A DNA stretch of 64,000 nt, from contig JAHZKX010000049.1 of the NCBI GenBank assembly GCA_022600195.1, positions 62,001-126,000 on the forward strand. Reading direction: 5' to 3'. Position numbers and translations under genes: made by a program. The notes beneath the pieces are model-generated. The model saw nothing but the letters and a program-made list of their open reading frames with translations, was not told the DNA's origin and made no database searches. Shown one piece after another: positions 8,739-16,854 of this stretch (its first letter is position 1; every line of letters starts with the position of its first letter). The stretch comes from Planctomycetota bacterium (GTDB lineage: Bacteria; Planctomycetota; Planctomycetia; Planctomycetales; Planctomycetaceae).

Positions 8739-10442
8739 ATGTCTAAGCCGCTTGACATTGAATCTTTTCTGGAATTATTGAAGGAGAGCAATCTTCTCTC
8801 CCCGGAGGAGGTTCGCGCTGTCACTGATAAATTCAATCTGGAAGATGTCGCTTCTCCCAAAGAGTTGGCCCAGAAACTGGTGACAGAGAAAATATTGACC
8901 CGCTATCAAGGTGAACGTCTCCTTGCGGGACGCAAGCGGGGCTTTTTTATTGATCGCTACAAAGTTCTGGAAGTTCTCGGCTTCGGTGGCATGGGCAGCC
9001 TGTATCTGGCTGAAGATATCGAAACACAAGCGCCGGTTGCTTTGAAAGTGTTGAACGATAAATGTCGTAACGACAGAGGAATGCTTACTCGTCTCAAACT
9101 GGAAGCAACCGCTGGTGCGCGCATTGTGCATCCGCATGTCGTCAAAACCATCAACTACGATGACACTGGTGCCGTCTGTTTTATCGCAATGGAATTCGTG
9201 AAAGGAATCAGTCTGCTGGAGCTTGTATTGCTCAATCAAAAGTCATTATCCGCAATGCAGGCCTGTGATGTCATCTACCAGGCGGCCCTGGGTCTCGAAC
9301 AGGCACATGAGGCCGGAATCGTACACCGTGATTTGAAACCGGAAAATCTGATTATCGATTCACTAGGGTTTGTAAAAGTCCTGGACTTTGGTCTGGCTTT
9401 ACTGGAAGACAATCCTGAAGCGGAATTTTCACTGGCAATGATTTTTGGACATGGTTGTGTTGGTACGCCCGAATATATCGCTCCCGAACAAACACAGGAT
9501 GGTCAGACTGTCGACATCCGCAGTGATATTTACAGTTTAGGCGGCACGATGTATTTTTTACTGACGGGCAAACTTCCGTTTCCCAAAGGAACAGCCTCAC
9601 AGAAAATGCAGGCACATCGCCAGAAATCACCACAGCCCATCGCGGAAATTGCCCCTAATGTCTCTGAGAAAATCGTAGCGATTGTGGAAAAAATGATGGC
9701 CAAGCAGCCCGAAGACCGCTTTCAGTCCATGGCCGAAGTCGCTGAGGTGATAAAACCATTTGCCAAACGAAAATCGGTAAAATTTCAGTTCAACAAAATC
9801 GTATCGCAGCGAGTTAAAGAAGCCAAAGCACGCAATTCCATTGCCCAGTCAAGTATCGCCAGACCACAATTTTCCTCTCAAGTTGCGACCGCCAGTCGTG
9901 TGGCCGAGCTGGCACGTGAAAAAGCGGATGGTATCGAGCGGCTGACGCGCGGTGAATCGGAAATTTCAAAAAGCGGCATCCTGCGTCATGCGATACCTGT
10001 TGAATCTACAGACCTCATGGCACAACAGGCCACCGACTCGCTCGGTGACAATCTACAGCCGATTGAGTTGATTTCCCTCGATGACAAACAACGTTTCCCC
10101 ATTTTCAAACAGAGAGTCGTACTCGGCCGCAATGCCAGTTGTGACATTCAACTTGATCTCCCCGGCATTTCAGGAGAGCACTGCGCATTCCAATTTGAAA
10201 ATACCGGCTGGGTTGTCAAGGACCTCGACAGTAAAAACGGGATTGAGGTCGATGGCCGGCGAGTGCAGGACCAAATTCTGTTTCCCGGCAATACTCTGTC
10301 GATTGCCTCCAGCTACCAGTTTCGGGTCGCCTCTCCCAGCCAATACACGTCGCAGGGCAATCATAATAATAAATTGATCGCTGCCTCTGTCTTCATCGGG
10401 ATCTGTATAGTCGTCGGCATCGGATACTGGCTGCTCTCGTAG
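8739..10442 (+). CDS. Membrane-anchored Ser/Thr protein kinase with FHA domain
   Basis: I use the ATG at 8739 (MSKPLDIE, 567 residues) because the preceding 17 residues look like leader. A planctomycete-type helical leader (residues 1-70) precedes the kinase. The glycine loop is GFGGMG, the VAIK-type Lys is in VALKVL, the catalytic loop is HRDLKPEN (about residue 195), DFG is near 214 and APEQ follows. The domain therefore looks active. After a linker, an FHA domain (about 440-535) shows LGRNASCDIQL, SGEHC and DSKNGIEVDG, which bind phosphothreonine. A single C-terminal transmembrane helix (about 545-565) leaves both domains in the cytoplasm. The protein may bind its own phosphorylated residues. 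No phosphatase gene is adjacent. Confidence 0.92.
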   Translation: MSKPLDIESFLELLKESNLLSPEEVRAVTDKFNLEDVASPKELAQKLVTEKILTRYQGERLLAGRKRGFFIDRYKVLEVLGFGGMGSLYLAEDIETQAPVALKVLNDKCRNDRGMLTRLKLEATAGARIVHPHVVKTINYDDTGAVCFIAMEFVKGISLLELVLLNQKSLSAMQACDVIYQAALGLEQAHEAGIVHRDLKPENLIIDSLGFVKVLDFGLALLEDNPEAEFSLAMIFGHGCVGTPEYIAPEQTQDGQTVDIRSDIYSLGGTMYFLLTGKLPFPKGTASQKMQAHRQKSPQPIAEIAPNVSEKIVAIVEKMMAKQPEDRFQSMAEVAEVIKPFAKRKSVKFQFNKIVSQRVKEAKARNSIAQSSIARPQFSSQVATASRVAELAREKADGIERLTRGESEISKSGILRHAIPVESTDLMAQQATDSLGDNLQPIELISLDDKQRFPIFKQRVVLGRNASCDIQLDLPGISGEHCAFQFENTGWVVKDLDSKNGIEVDGRRVQDQILFPGNTLSIASSYQFRVASPSQYTSQGNHNNKLIAASVFIGICIVVGIGYWLLS

Positions 10443-10471
10443 AAAAGCCAGTGAAGGTGAGAGAATTCTGA

Positions 10472-11326
10472 TTACTTCTCGCCTTGCCCCAGCGTTCCTT
10501 CAAGATGCTTCGCTACCTGTTTTCCCAGCATACCGTAGCCTTTGCTGTTGAAATGTACGTCTTTCGGGTTTTGTGTTTCAGAGAGATGCGGAGTGATGAA
10601 GCTAAACAGATCATCAATCTCGACATTGTGTTTTTTCATTACGCGGGCGGCAATCGCGTTCTTTTCTTCCAGTGCCGTTTTCATTTTCGGGCCTTCTTTC
10701 CAATCGGCAGGAATCGGTGTGCTACTGGCCCAGACGACTTTGGCGCCTGTCTTCTTCAAGCGTTCAACTATAGTTTCCAGACGCGATTCATAATCGGCAG
10801 CAGCGGTGCGACGGTCATGAATTCCGAAATTGAAATGAATGACGTCCCAGTTGCCGTTTCCCAGCCAGACATCCAGTTTTTTCAGACCCGTTGCCGTCGG
10901 TCCGCAATTTGCCGGTGCACGATGCACGTTTGCTTTGCCAGCCAGCGCTTTGCGTGTGGCGAGTGTATAACCGCGAGACACGGAATCGCCGATCAATAAG
11001 ACACGTGGCAGTTTGGGATCATCGACAACATAATCCCAGGCAGTTACCCTGCCCGTCAGCTTTTGTTTTTTATAGATCGGCAGATAAAACGAGCCCAGAT
11101 TTTCCTCTAAGATGGTCTCCCACGCTTGTTGCTCTGGCGACAGTTTCGCTTTCCAGGCGGCAAACTTTTCACTCACAGCCGCCGCCTGCTCTGCTTTTTT
11201 CGTGGCAGCTTCCTTCGCATTGGTCGGCTCGGTTTTCTTGTCTTTCCCCCAGAGTGGAGATACGATGAGGCCTGTAAACAGACAAACAAAAAGATATGAT
11301 CGTAAGTAAGAAACTTGTTTGTACAT
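10472..11326 (-). CDS. Exported SGNH/GDSL-type hydrolase
   Basis: The 284-residue protein starts with a signal peptide ending around SPLWGKDKK. It then has a Lys/Ala/Glu-rich segment and an SGNH hydrolase domain. Block I is VLLIGDSVSRGY with the nucleophile Ser, the block III Asn lies in HFNFGIHD, and the C-terminal DVHFNSKGYGMLG carries the His of the triad. Such enzymes remove acyl or acetyl groups from polysaccharides or act as esterases. The exported location fits work on carbohydrate decorations. The gene is convergent with the kinase gene and has no operon partner. Confidence 0.85.
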   Translation of the reverse strand: MYKQVSYLRSYLFVCLFTGLIVSPLWGKDKKTEPTNAKEAATKKAEQAAAVSEKFAAWKAKLSPEQQAWETILEENLGSFYLPIYKKQKLTGRVTAWDYVVDDPKLPRVLLIGDSVSRGYTLATRKALAGKANVHRAPANCGPTATGLKKLDVWLGNGNWDVIHFNFGIHDRRTAAADYESRLETIVERLKKTGAKVVWASSTPIPADWKEGPKMKTALEEKNAIAARVMKKHNVEIDDLFSFITPHLSETQNPKDVHFNSKGYGMLGKQVAKHLEGTLGQGEK

Positions 11327-11493
11327 GCTCTGCTTCCCGCTATCTGGATGGAACTATCAAAATAAAACCTGCATTTCAGAATACCGGGAGCAAGAGCCGG
11401 AAACAATCTCGCTCCTTAAATTGTTTTCAAAACAGTTCTCTTAAAAATGATCCATGACATAAAATTCATATTTTTTCAACCAGGGACTTCCAA

Positions 11494-12243
11494 GTGTCAC
11501 ACAAATTCCGCTCAAAATTAAAACAAGGTGAACTACTCATTGCACCGATGGTAACGCTCTCCTGCCCGGAAACGGCAGAGATTTTGTCGGATGTCGGTTA
11601 CGACTGGCTGTTTCTTGACGCCGAGCACAGTACCTACTCGCCAGCTGACTTGCAGGCCATCATCGGACGCGTGGGGCACAAATTACCCTGCCTCGTCAGG
11701 CTTGAGGCGCCGGATGAAGTTCAAATCAAAAAAGCCCTCGACATCGGAGCCGACGGGATCATTGCGCCGCAGGTCAATTCCCCGGAAATGGCAGAAAAAA
11801 TCGTCTCCTGGTCCCGTTACTCACCCGATGGAACGCGAGGCGTTGGCCTGGGACGTGCCCACGGTTACGGTTTTTCGTTCGACGACTATCTGGGTTCAGC
11901 CAACGAAAAGACCACTGTGGTCGTACAAGCCGAACATATTGACGCGGTCAACTCGATCGAACAGATCGTTGAAGTGCCCGGTGTCGACGCGGTGCTGATC
12001 GGCCCGTATGATCTCTCCGCCAGTATGAAACGCATCGGCGAAATTGATCATCCTGAAGTGACCGGCGCGATTCAACACGTAACTGAAGTCTGTCAAAAAA
12101 ACAACATCCCCCTCGGCATTTTCGGTGTGACGGTTGATGCAGTCAAACCCTACATTGACAAAGGCTTCACTCTGATCACAGCCGGCGTCGATACAGTCAT
12201 GCTGGGCCAGGCTGCCCGAAGAATGCTGGGGCAATTGAAGTAA
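11494..12243 (+). CDS. HpcH/HpaI-type aldolase
   Basis: Translation starts at a GTG (11494) preceded by AGGGA. The 249-residue protein is a class II, metal-dependent aldolase of the HpcH/HpaI family. FLDAEHSTYS (general base His and neighbours), RLEAPD, GADGIIAPQVNS and GPYDLSASM are all typical. The family cleaves 4-hydroxy-2-oxo acids into pyruvate plus an aldehyde. Members include 2,4-dihydroxyhept-2-ene-1,7-dioate aldolase and 2-keto-3-deoxy-L-rhamnonate aldolase, and length alone does not separate them. No catabolic cluster surrounds it. Its stop is only 10 bp from the stop of the convergent gene. Confidence 0.88.
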   Translation: MSHKFRSKLKQGELLIAPMVTLSCPETAEILSDVGYDWLFLDAEHSTYSPADLQAIIGRVGHKLPCLVRLEAPDEVQIKKALDIGADGIIAPQVNSPEMAEKIVSWSRYSPDGTRGVGLGRAHGYGFSFDDYLGSANEKTTVVVQAEHIDAVNSIEQIVEVPGVDAVLIGPYDLSASMKRIGEIDHPEVTGAIQHVTEVCQKNNIPLGIFGVTVDAVKPYIDKGFTLITAGVDTVMLGQAARRMLGQLK

Positions 12244-12253
12244 TACGGAACAC

Positions 12254-12868
12254 TTATTCCTTTTTTTCTGACTCAGGAACTTTCAGCTTTGTTTTCGTCT
12301 CGTCGATATTTGCTGTTTCAACGGAAATCAGTGGATACTTTTTGAAAGCGTCTGCTGTCAGTTCGAGTGCGCGACCTGCTGCCGTCAATGCAAACCCACC
12401 GTTCATCGCAATATCAGAACGATAAGCGAGCAAAAATTTGTCATTTTCCAGACCCGAGTCTGTTAATACAGCCCCCCAGATTACTTTAATACGACCATCG
12501 CGGATCATTTCGACGATGGAATCTGGCACCAGCACGACGGAAACCGGGTCGGGTGGCACAATCGAGTTTGACTTCGGGGCCGGTGGTGGGTTGTTTAAAA
12601 AATTCTGTAGTTCTTCCATGTCGGCTGGTGAATATTTTCTGATCCGATGAAATTCGTGATAAGCCAACGCCAGCTTCTGTAAATCATCCTTAAATGAATT
12701 CTCGGGGGGATCTGGCTTTGGACTCCTTTGAAAATAGATTCCAATCAAAAGCACAATCAGGAATACCATCACCAGACTTCGGACAAGCAACGGTGAGCTG
12801 CTTGATTTCGCTGTTGATTCCAGCTGTGGTTGCTTTTCTTTTGCTTCTTCGTGTTCTGTTGAATCCAT
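12254..12868 (-). CDS. Hypothetical single-pass membrane protein
   Basis: The 204-residue protein has a charged N-terminus, one transmembrane helix at about residues 28-45 (LVRSLVMVFLIVLLIGIYF) and a soluble C-terminal part of about 155 residues. The pattern FKDDLQKLALAYHEFH followed by a short hydrophilic region recalls planctomycete envelope proteins with DUF1559-like or SinR-type names, but there is no clear family signature. It is probably anchored with the C-terminus outside the cytoplasm. The function is unknown. Confidence 0.6.
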   Translation of the reverse strand: MDSTEHEEAKEKQPQLESTAKSSSSPLLVRSLVMVFLIVLLIGIYFQRSPKPDPPENSFKDDLQKLALAYHEFHRIRKYSPADMEELQNFLNNPPPAPKSNSIVPPDPVSVVLVPDSIVEMIRDGRIKVIWGAVLTDSGLENDKFLLAYRSDIAMNGGFALTAAGRALELTADAFKKYPLISVETANIDETKTKLKVPESEKKE

Positions 12869-13022
12869 TATGGCCCCCGAATTCTCATCACATGGTCATT
12901 GTCAACATCTTAACTTGAGACACGACGATTAAACTGCGAATCTGACCGCTGATTTAACTGTACTCTGAAATTCTTCGAAAAACAACAACTGACCGGCAAC
13001 ATGTTCCCCAGACAAGACGTCG

Positions 13023-13931
13023 TTAATCAGAGTGACCGTCCCGCCAGAGAGTCCAGTAGACTCTCATCCGCCGGGCAAATGCTTTTGGTTTTTCGGCATA
13101 AATTCGATCGGCCAGTTGTAAAGCTGCTGACTGAAACTCCTGCCTCTGCTGGCAAATGAGTGCCTGAAATCGATTGACATTGGCAGATGATTGAAACGTC
13201 TCTGTTTCGCCGGTGATGAGGTGTGTCATCACGGCCAGATCATGATCATCACCCAGCAAATTGTTTAATAGATCCAGCTCTACGATGTAGGCTGAAAGAA
13301 TCGGTTTCCAACTTTCGTTTATCAGTTTCATATGATAAAGAAGATATTTACTGCGCTTGCGGCAATCGTGGAATAAATTGTCATCCGGGTTTTGATGCAG
13401 TTTTTTTAATGCTTCTGCTCCATGTTGATAGTTTTGTTTCAAACTTTGCGAGAGGACCTGCCCTGCTTTCCCCTTAATCTTCCAAGCCTCAATTGATTCA
13501 TAAGCGACTTTTAATTGGTCTCTGAGTTTGCTTAAATCAAGATCAATCCATTCATCCACAATCTTCTGTTTACGGGTTACAAACTTGTTTTCGAAATCCA
13601 GAAAGAGCTCTTCGCAGGTGGAGTCCGGAAAACGCTCTCGTAATTTCTGCAGCGATTCCAACATGGATTCCGCATCTCTGACACGAGACAAGCCCCGGCC
13701 GGCATCACGATACCAGACATTCAGTCTGGAATACTCACCACCTAAACCAGAACGAACAAGACGGATTAAACCACGCAGTTTTTTAAACTGTTTTCGAACC
13801 TCATGAATGGCCCGGTGCGGGTTTTGCTCTGATTGTTTTAACTCAAGAATCGCCTGGCTCAGTTGCTCTCTGGCAATTCGCTGAACTCCCGTCGTTAATG
13901 ATTCCTGCTGCTTGAATTGATAGCCCATCAT
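13023..13931 (-). CDS. CHAD domain protein
   Basis: This 302-residue, all-helical protein has the hallmarks of the CHAD domain. An N-terminal helix holds VRKQFKKLRGLIRLVR, a mid-protein segment holds FHDCRKRSKYLLYHMKL, and His/Lys/Arg residues are spaced along the helices. CHAD domains bind inorganic polyphosphate and associate with polyphosphate granules. There is no CYTH domain fused or adjacent, no signal peptide and no transmembrane segment, so it is probably cytoplasmic. It faces the same way as the MFS gene upstream, but the spacing (98 bp) is loose. Confidence 0.85.
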   Translation of the reverse strand: MMGYQFKQQESLTTGVQRIAREQLSQAILELKQSEQNPHRAIHEVRKQFKKLRGLIRLVRSGLGGEYSRLNVWYRDAGRGLSRVRDAESMLESLQKLRERFPDSTCEELFLDFENKFVTRKQKIVDEWIDLDLSKLRDQLKVAYESIEAWKIKGKAGQVLSQSLKQNYQHGAEALKKLHQNPDDNLFHDCRKRSKYLLYHMKLINESWKPILSAYIVELDLLNNLLGDDHDLAVMTHLITGETETFQSSANVNRFQALICQQRQEFQSAALQLADRIYAEKPKAFARRMRVYWTLWRDGHSD

Positions 13932-14029
13932 AAAACCTGAAAGTGATTATTGAGAGAACAAATCACACCATACCATAAATGTCAGCATATTTGAAACTTC
14001 CCGAACTGCCTTGCATTTCATTCCCGCAT

Positions 14030-15268
14030 TCAATCCGGGTTCGCATCCTCTTTCATCGTTTTGTCATTTTTAGATTCAACCCAGTGCATCACAGCCATGA
14101 TCAACACTCCAGAGATCGTAAACCCACTAATCACGGGGATCACCGTGCCATTATAACTGTGGCCGATAAATATGCCGCCAGGCACGGAAATTAAAGTCGA
14201 AAGTGCTCCCATGACAGCCGACCCGACCCCGGCGATATGTCCGAGAGGTTCCATGGCCATTGCGTTCAAATTTCCGTACATGATTCCGAAGCAAAACAAA
14301 ATCGCCATCATATAGACCATCATTGACCATAACGGAGGCTGGCCACCAACTGACAGTACATACAGAAAAAAGAACAGGGAAATCACCGTAGAAATACGTT
14401 TTGACCAGCGCGTGAGAAACTGCATGCCAAACCGCATGACGAGTCTGCCATTCGCAAATGAAGCACTGCCAATACAAAGTGCCAGAATCGCAAAATAAAG
14501 TGGAAACATGGTTCCGAGCTCATATTGCTTTTGAAAGATCTGCTGCGCTGAACTCAAATATCCTAGAAATGCACTCGAAATCAAGCCCAGTGAAATCGTA
14601 TATCCCAGAGAAACCCGATGAGAACAAACTTCATAAACAGCATGTTTGATTCTCTCGAAGGAAAAGGGAATGCGACGATTCTCAGCCAGTGTTTCGGGCA
14701 AGCGTAATGCAAACCAGAAAAATGTCAGCACTCCGCAGACCAGTAACGCAGCAAAGATCGCTCGCCAATGCGCAACCAGTAAGATACCCTGCCCCAGAGT
14801 AGGAGCAACCGCCGGCACGAAAATAAAAATCGTCATCACAAATGACATCACCCGGGCCATTGCCGGGCCTTCAAATTGATCACGGACGATCGCAACAACG
14901 ATACACCGCGGAGCCGACAACCCCAGCCCCTGCAAAAACCGTCCAGCAAGCATGACTGTGAAATCTGTTGAAAACAGAGAGCATAAACAGCCGCAGAAGA
15001 ACAGACTGAATCCCAGATAAACAGACGGCTTCCGCCCCGTTGAATCTGACAAAGGTCCATAGATGCCCTGACCAAAGGCCAGACCCAGAAACAAGACGGA
15101 AACGATCAGTTGACTGTCATTGACCTGATCTGCTCCCAGATCCTGACCAATCTCCGTGAGTGCGGGCAACATGGCATCAATCGACAACGCCACTAATGAC
15201 TGCATCATTGCCATCATTGCCACAAATTCACCAAATGCAATTGTGGCTGGTTTACTATTATGGTTCAA
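14030..15268 (-). CDS. MFS transporter, Bcr/CflA drug-efflux type
   Basis: The 412-residue protein has about 12 hydrophobic helices. The Bcr/CflA-type opening SIDAMLPALTEIGQDL and the loop 2-3 motif GPLSDSTGRKPS (MFS motif A) are both clear. This subgroup of the DHA1 family exports drugs such as bicyclomycin, sulfonamides and some amino acids by proton antiport in the inner membrane. The length is typical. The gene has no local repressor and no partner membrane-fusion protein, as expected for this single-component class. The true substrate is unknown. Confidence 0.88.
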   Translation of the reverse strand: MNHNSKPATIAFGEFVAMMAMMQSLVALSIDAMLPALTEIGQDLGADQVNDSQLIVSVLFLGLAFGQGIYGPLSDSTGRKPSVYLGFSLFFCGCLCSLFSTDFTVMLAGRFLQGLGLSAPRCIVVAIVRDQFEGPAMARVMSFVMTIFIFVPAVAPTLGQGILLVAHWRAIFAALLVCGVLTFFWFALRLPETLAENRRIPFSFERIKHAVYEVCSHRVSLGYTISLGLISSAFLGYLSSAQQIFQKQYELGTMFPLYFAILALCIGSASFANGRLVMRFGMQFLTRWSKRISTVISLFFFLYVLSVGGQPPLWSMMVYMMAILFCFGIMYGNLNAMAMEPLGHIAGVGSAVMGALSTLISVPGGIFIGHSYNGTVIPVISGFTISGVLIMAVMHWVESKNDKTMKEDANPD

Positions 15269-15572
15269 GGAAAATCATTTTCTGAAAGGAATTGATCCCA
15301 GGTGAGGTCCCATTCGTGACATACAAAATGGAATCATACAAGCTCTCTCAAATCAAACCAACAATACACAGTCAGATTCTTCCCTTGTTAAGCGAACTTC
15401 AAGACTCGCCTGATACGATAGATAAACCACTCTGAACACTACATGAATGAAGTGAAAACTGAGGCATCTCCTTCGAATTGAAAGGTTCCTCTTGCCCAAA
15501 TGATTATGAAAACTTATCTTTCGCATTGTGATTCCGTTCTTTTCATCATCAGGTACTAAAAAGAGAAATACT
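15269..15572. other. Intergenic region, divergent promoters
   Basis: This region lies between the MFS gene start and the small gene at 15573. AAGAGA precedes the small gene's ATG. A possible further start at 15528 is in frame but lacks a ribosome binding site. I saw no hairpin or repeat. Confidence 0.35.
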
Positions 15573-15842
15573 ATGCAAAGCGCAGAAGGTTGGCGTTCCA
15601 TCTTAGAAAACTGGCCAGAAGTCATTCCCAAACAGGGAATCGTGGTAACCACCTATCAGGAGTCCATTCCCTTTCAGAATTTTTTGCTTTCAAGTGGGAT
15701 CGTCTTGCTGGAACGCGATAAACCAGATTCACTGGGCGCACGAAAAGTGATGCTGTCGTACGAAGCCATCTGCGCGATTAAGCTGACTGATACCATGGAA
15801 CTGGCCCGCTATCAGGTGATGGGATTCCAGCCAACGACTTAG
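15573..15842 (+). CDS. Small hypothetical protein (89 aa)
   Basis: The start at 15573 is chosen because AAGAGA lies about 6 bases before it. The 89-residue product is soluble, with no signal or transmembrane segment. It alternates short strands and helices: GIVVTTYQESIPF, LLSSGIVLLERDKPDSLGARKVMLSYEAI. I do not recognise the family; the pattern could be a small beta-barrel or an SH3-like fold. Its stop codon is part of the first hairpin of a non-coding element that also follows the BON gene at 60967. The gene is therefore real in my view, but its function is unknown. Confidence 0.6.
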   Translation: MQSAEGWRSILENWPEVIPKQGIVVTTYQESIPFQNFLLSSGIVLLERDKPDSLGARKVMLSYEAICAIKLTDTMELARYQVMGFQPTT

Positions 15843-15940
15843 CCTGTCTCCAGGTTGACTGTAGCGTCTCCAAGGCCATTTGAAACGCGTATCGTAAAAT
15901 GGAAGGCGCTATGGTTAAATGGGAGTCGCGTTAGTCAATC
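15837..15940. repeat. Conserved structured element, copy A
   Basis: This segment aligns without gaps to 61195-61298 at about 70% identity by eye, with the longest exact block around GGCCATTTGAAACG (15874-15887). It starts at the stop codon of the small gene. Hairpin 1 is AGCCTG-tctc-CAGGTT (15841-15856, 6 bp with one G-U). Hairpin 2 is CCATTT (876-881 of the 15 kb block) with AAATGG (15897-15902) and an inner ACG/CGT. The outer arms 15840-15865 and 15908-15933 can also pair over much of their length with several G-U pairs. No T-run follows, so it is not a plain terminator. It could be a 3' RNA element, a small RNA or a repeat family. Confidence 0.6.
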
Positions 15941-15954
15941 AACGCAAACTCAGG

Positions 15955-16854
15955 TTAAGTGACCGACATCCAACGAGAAAGAACAAGCGTGGGGATCAGC
16001 AGTGCTGCAGTCAGGATTGCGTATTGTGGATTGGCTGTCCAGACAAAAACCATAATCGCGTTCAACATCACGTAGGAAGAAAGCATGGTTTTGACTGCGA
16101 TTTGTACATTTTGTGGTACCGGGTTTAAAATCGCCTGAACCAGACGCCGATTAATGGTCAACACGACTACTCCCACAGCCGCCAGTACCATGGACAAATT
16201 GATTTCTCGAGGCCAGGGATAAGTGGCCAGCATCCAGACCAGTGCGCCCAGCCCTGTATTAATCACGAGAGTACCACCAACCAGATGCCCACGGTGACTC
16301 TTTTTGGCTTCCATGCGTGCAAACCAGGTGAGCCCGACAATAAACAGACCCAGAGCAGCAGCAATGCGCAGCTGCGGCTTGACCCACAGATTAATTTCAC
16401 TCGCAACAGCACTGGCACCCAGCATGACATTCAAGAAACGACAAATGCCCATCATCAGTGGACCCAACACCGTTTTTTTCAGAATCATGTCATAACTCAG
16501 AATCGCAATCACCAGCAAACCAGCAACTATCAGACTCTGCTTACCGACAGTCTGCGCAGCGCCCACTCCGGCCAGCATCAGTAACCCACCTAAAACCGCA
16601 GCCTGCTGAGTGGAGATACGCCCGGAAGGAATCGGGCGAAAAGGACGTTCTTCGGCATCAACTTTCCGGTCGAAGACATCATTAAAGACCATTCCAGAAA
16701 GATATAAGCTGGCCGAAGCCACCAGCAGCAATGCGAATTGCAGGGGGAGCTCAAATGATCCATGTGTGAGCAAATAACCGAGAATAATATCTGACATCGC
16801 TGTGAAGACAGCGGGCAGCCGCATCAATTGAAAATAAGCGAGCCACTTTTTCAT
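15955..16854 (-). CDS. UbiA-family prenyltransferase (EboC-like)
   Basis: The 299-residue integral membrane protein has 8-9 helices and the UbiA signature NDVFDRKVDAEERPFRP near residues 57-73, whose Asp residues hold the Mg-diphosphate of the prenyl donor. The second Asp motif is less clear, around the SYDMILKKT loop. The family transfers prenyl chains to aromatic or polyol acceptors in the membrane. The start overlaps the end of the inositol-phosphate synthase gene by 4 bp (ATGA), so the proteins are made together. The acceptor may therefore be an inositol or cyclitol phosphate; that is inference. EboC of cyanobacterial export clusters belongs to the same superfamily. Confidence 0.85.
   Translation of the reverse strand: MKKWLAYFQLMRLPAVFTAMSDIILGYLLTHGSFELPLQFALLLVASASLYLSGMVFNDVFDRKVDAEERPFRPIPSGRISTQQAAVLGGLLMLAGVGAAQTVGKQSLIVAGLLVIAILSYDMILKKTVLGPLMMGICRFLNVMLGASAVASEINLWVKPQLRIAAALGLFIVGLTWFARMEAKKSHRGHLVGGTLVINTGLGALVWMLATYPWPREINLSMVLAAVGVVVLTINRRLVQAILNPVPQNVQIAVKTMLSSYVMLNAIMVFVWTANPQYAILTAALLIPTLVLSRWMSVT

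Noticed and set aside
15837-15940. attC-like integron recombination site
   Set aside because: The position after a stop codon and long imperfect arms fit, but no good RYYYAAC/GTTRRRY core pair is present in both copies, no integrase is seen and the copies are 45 kb apart.
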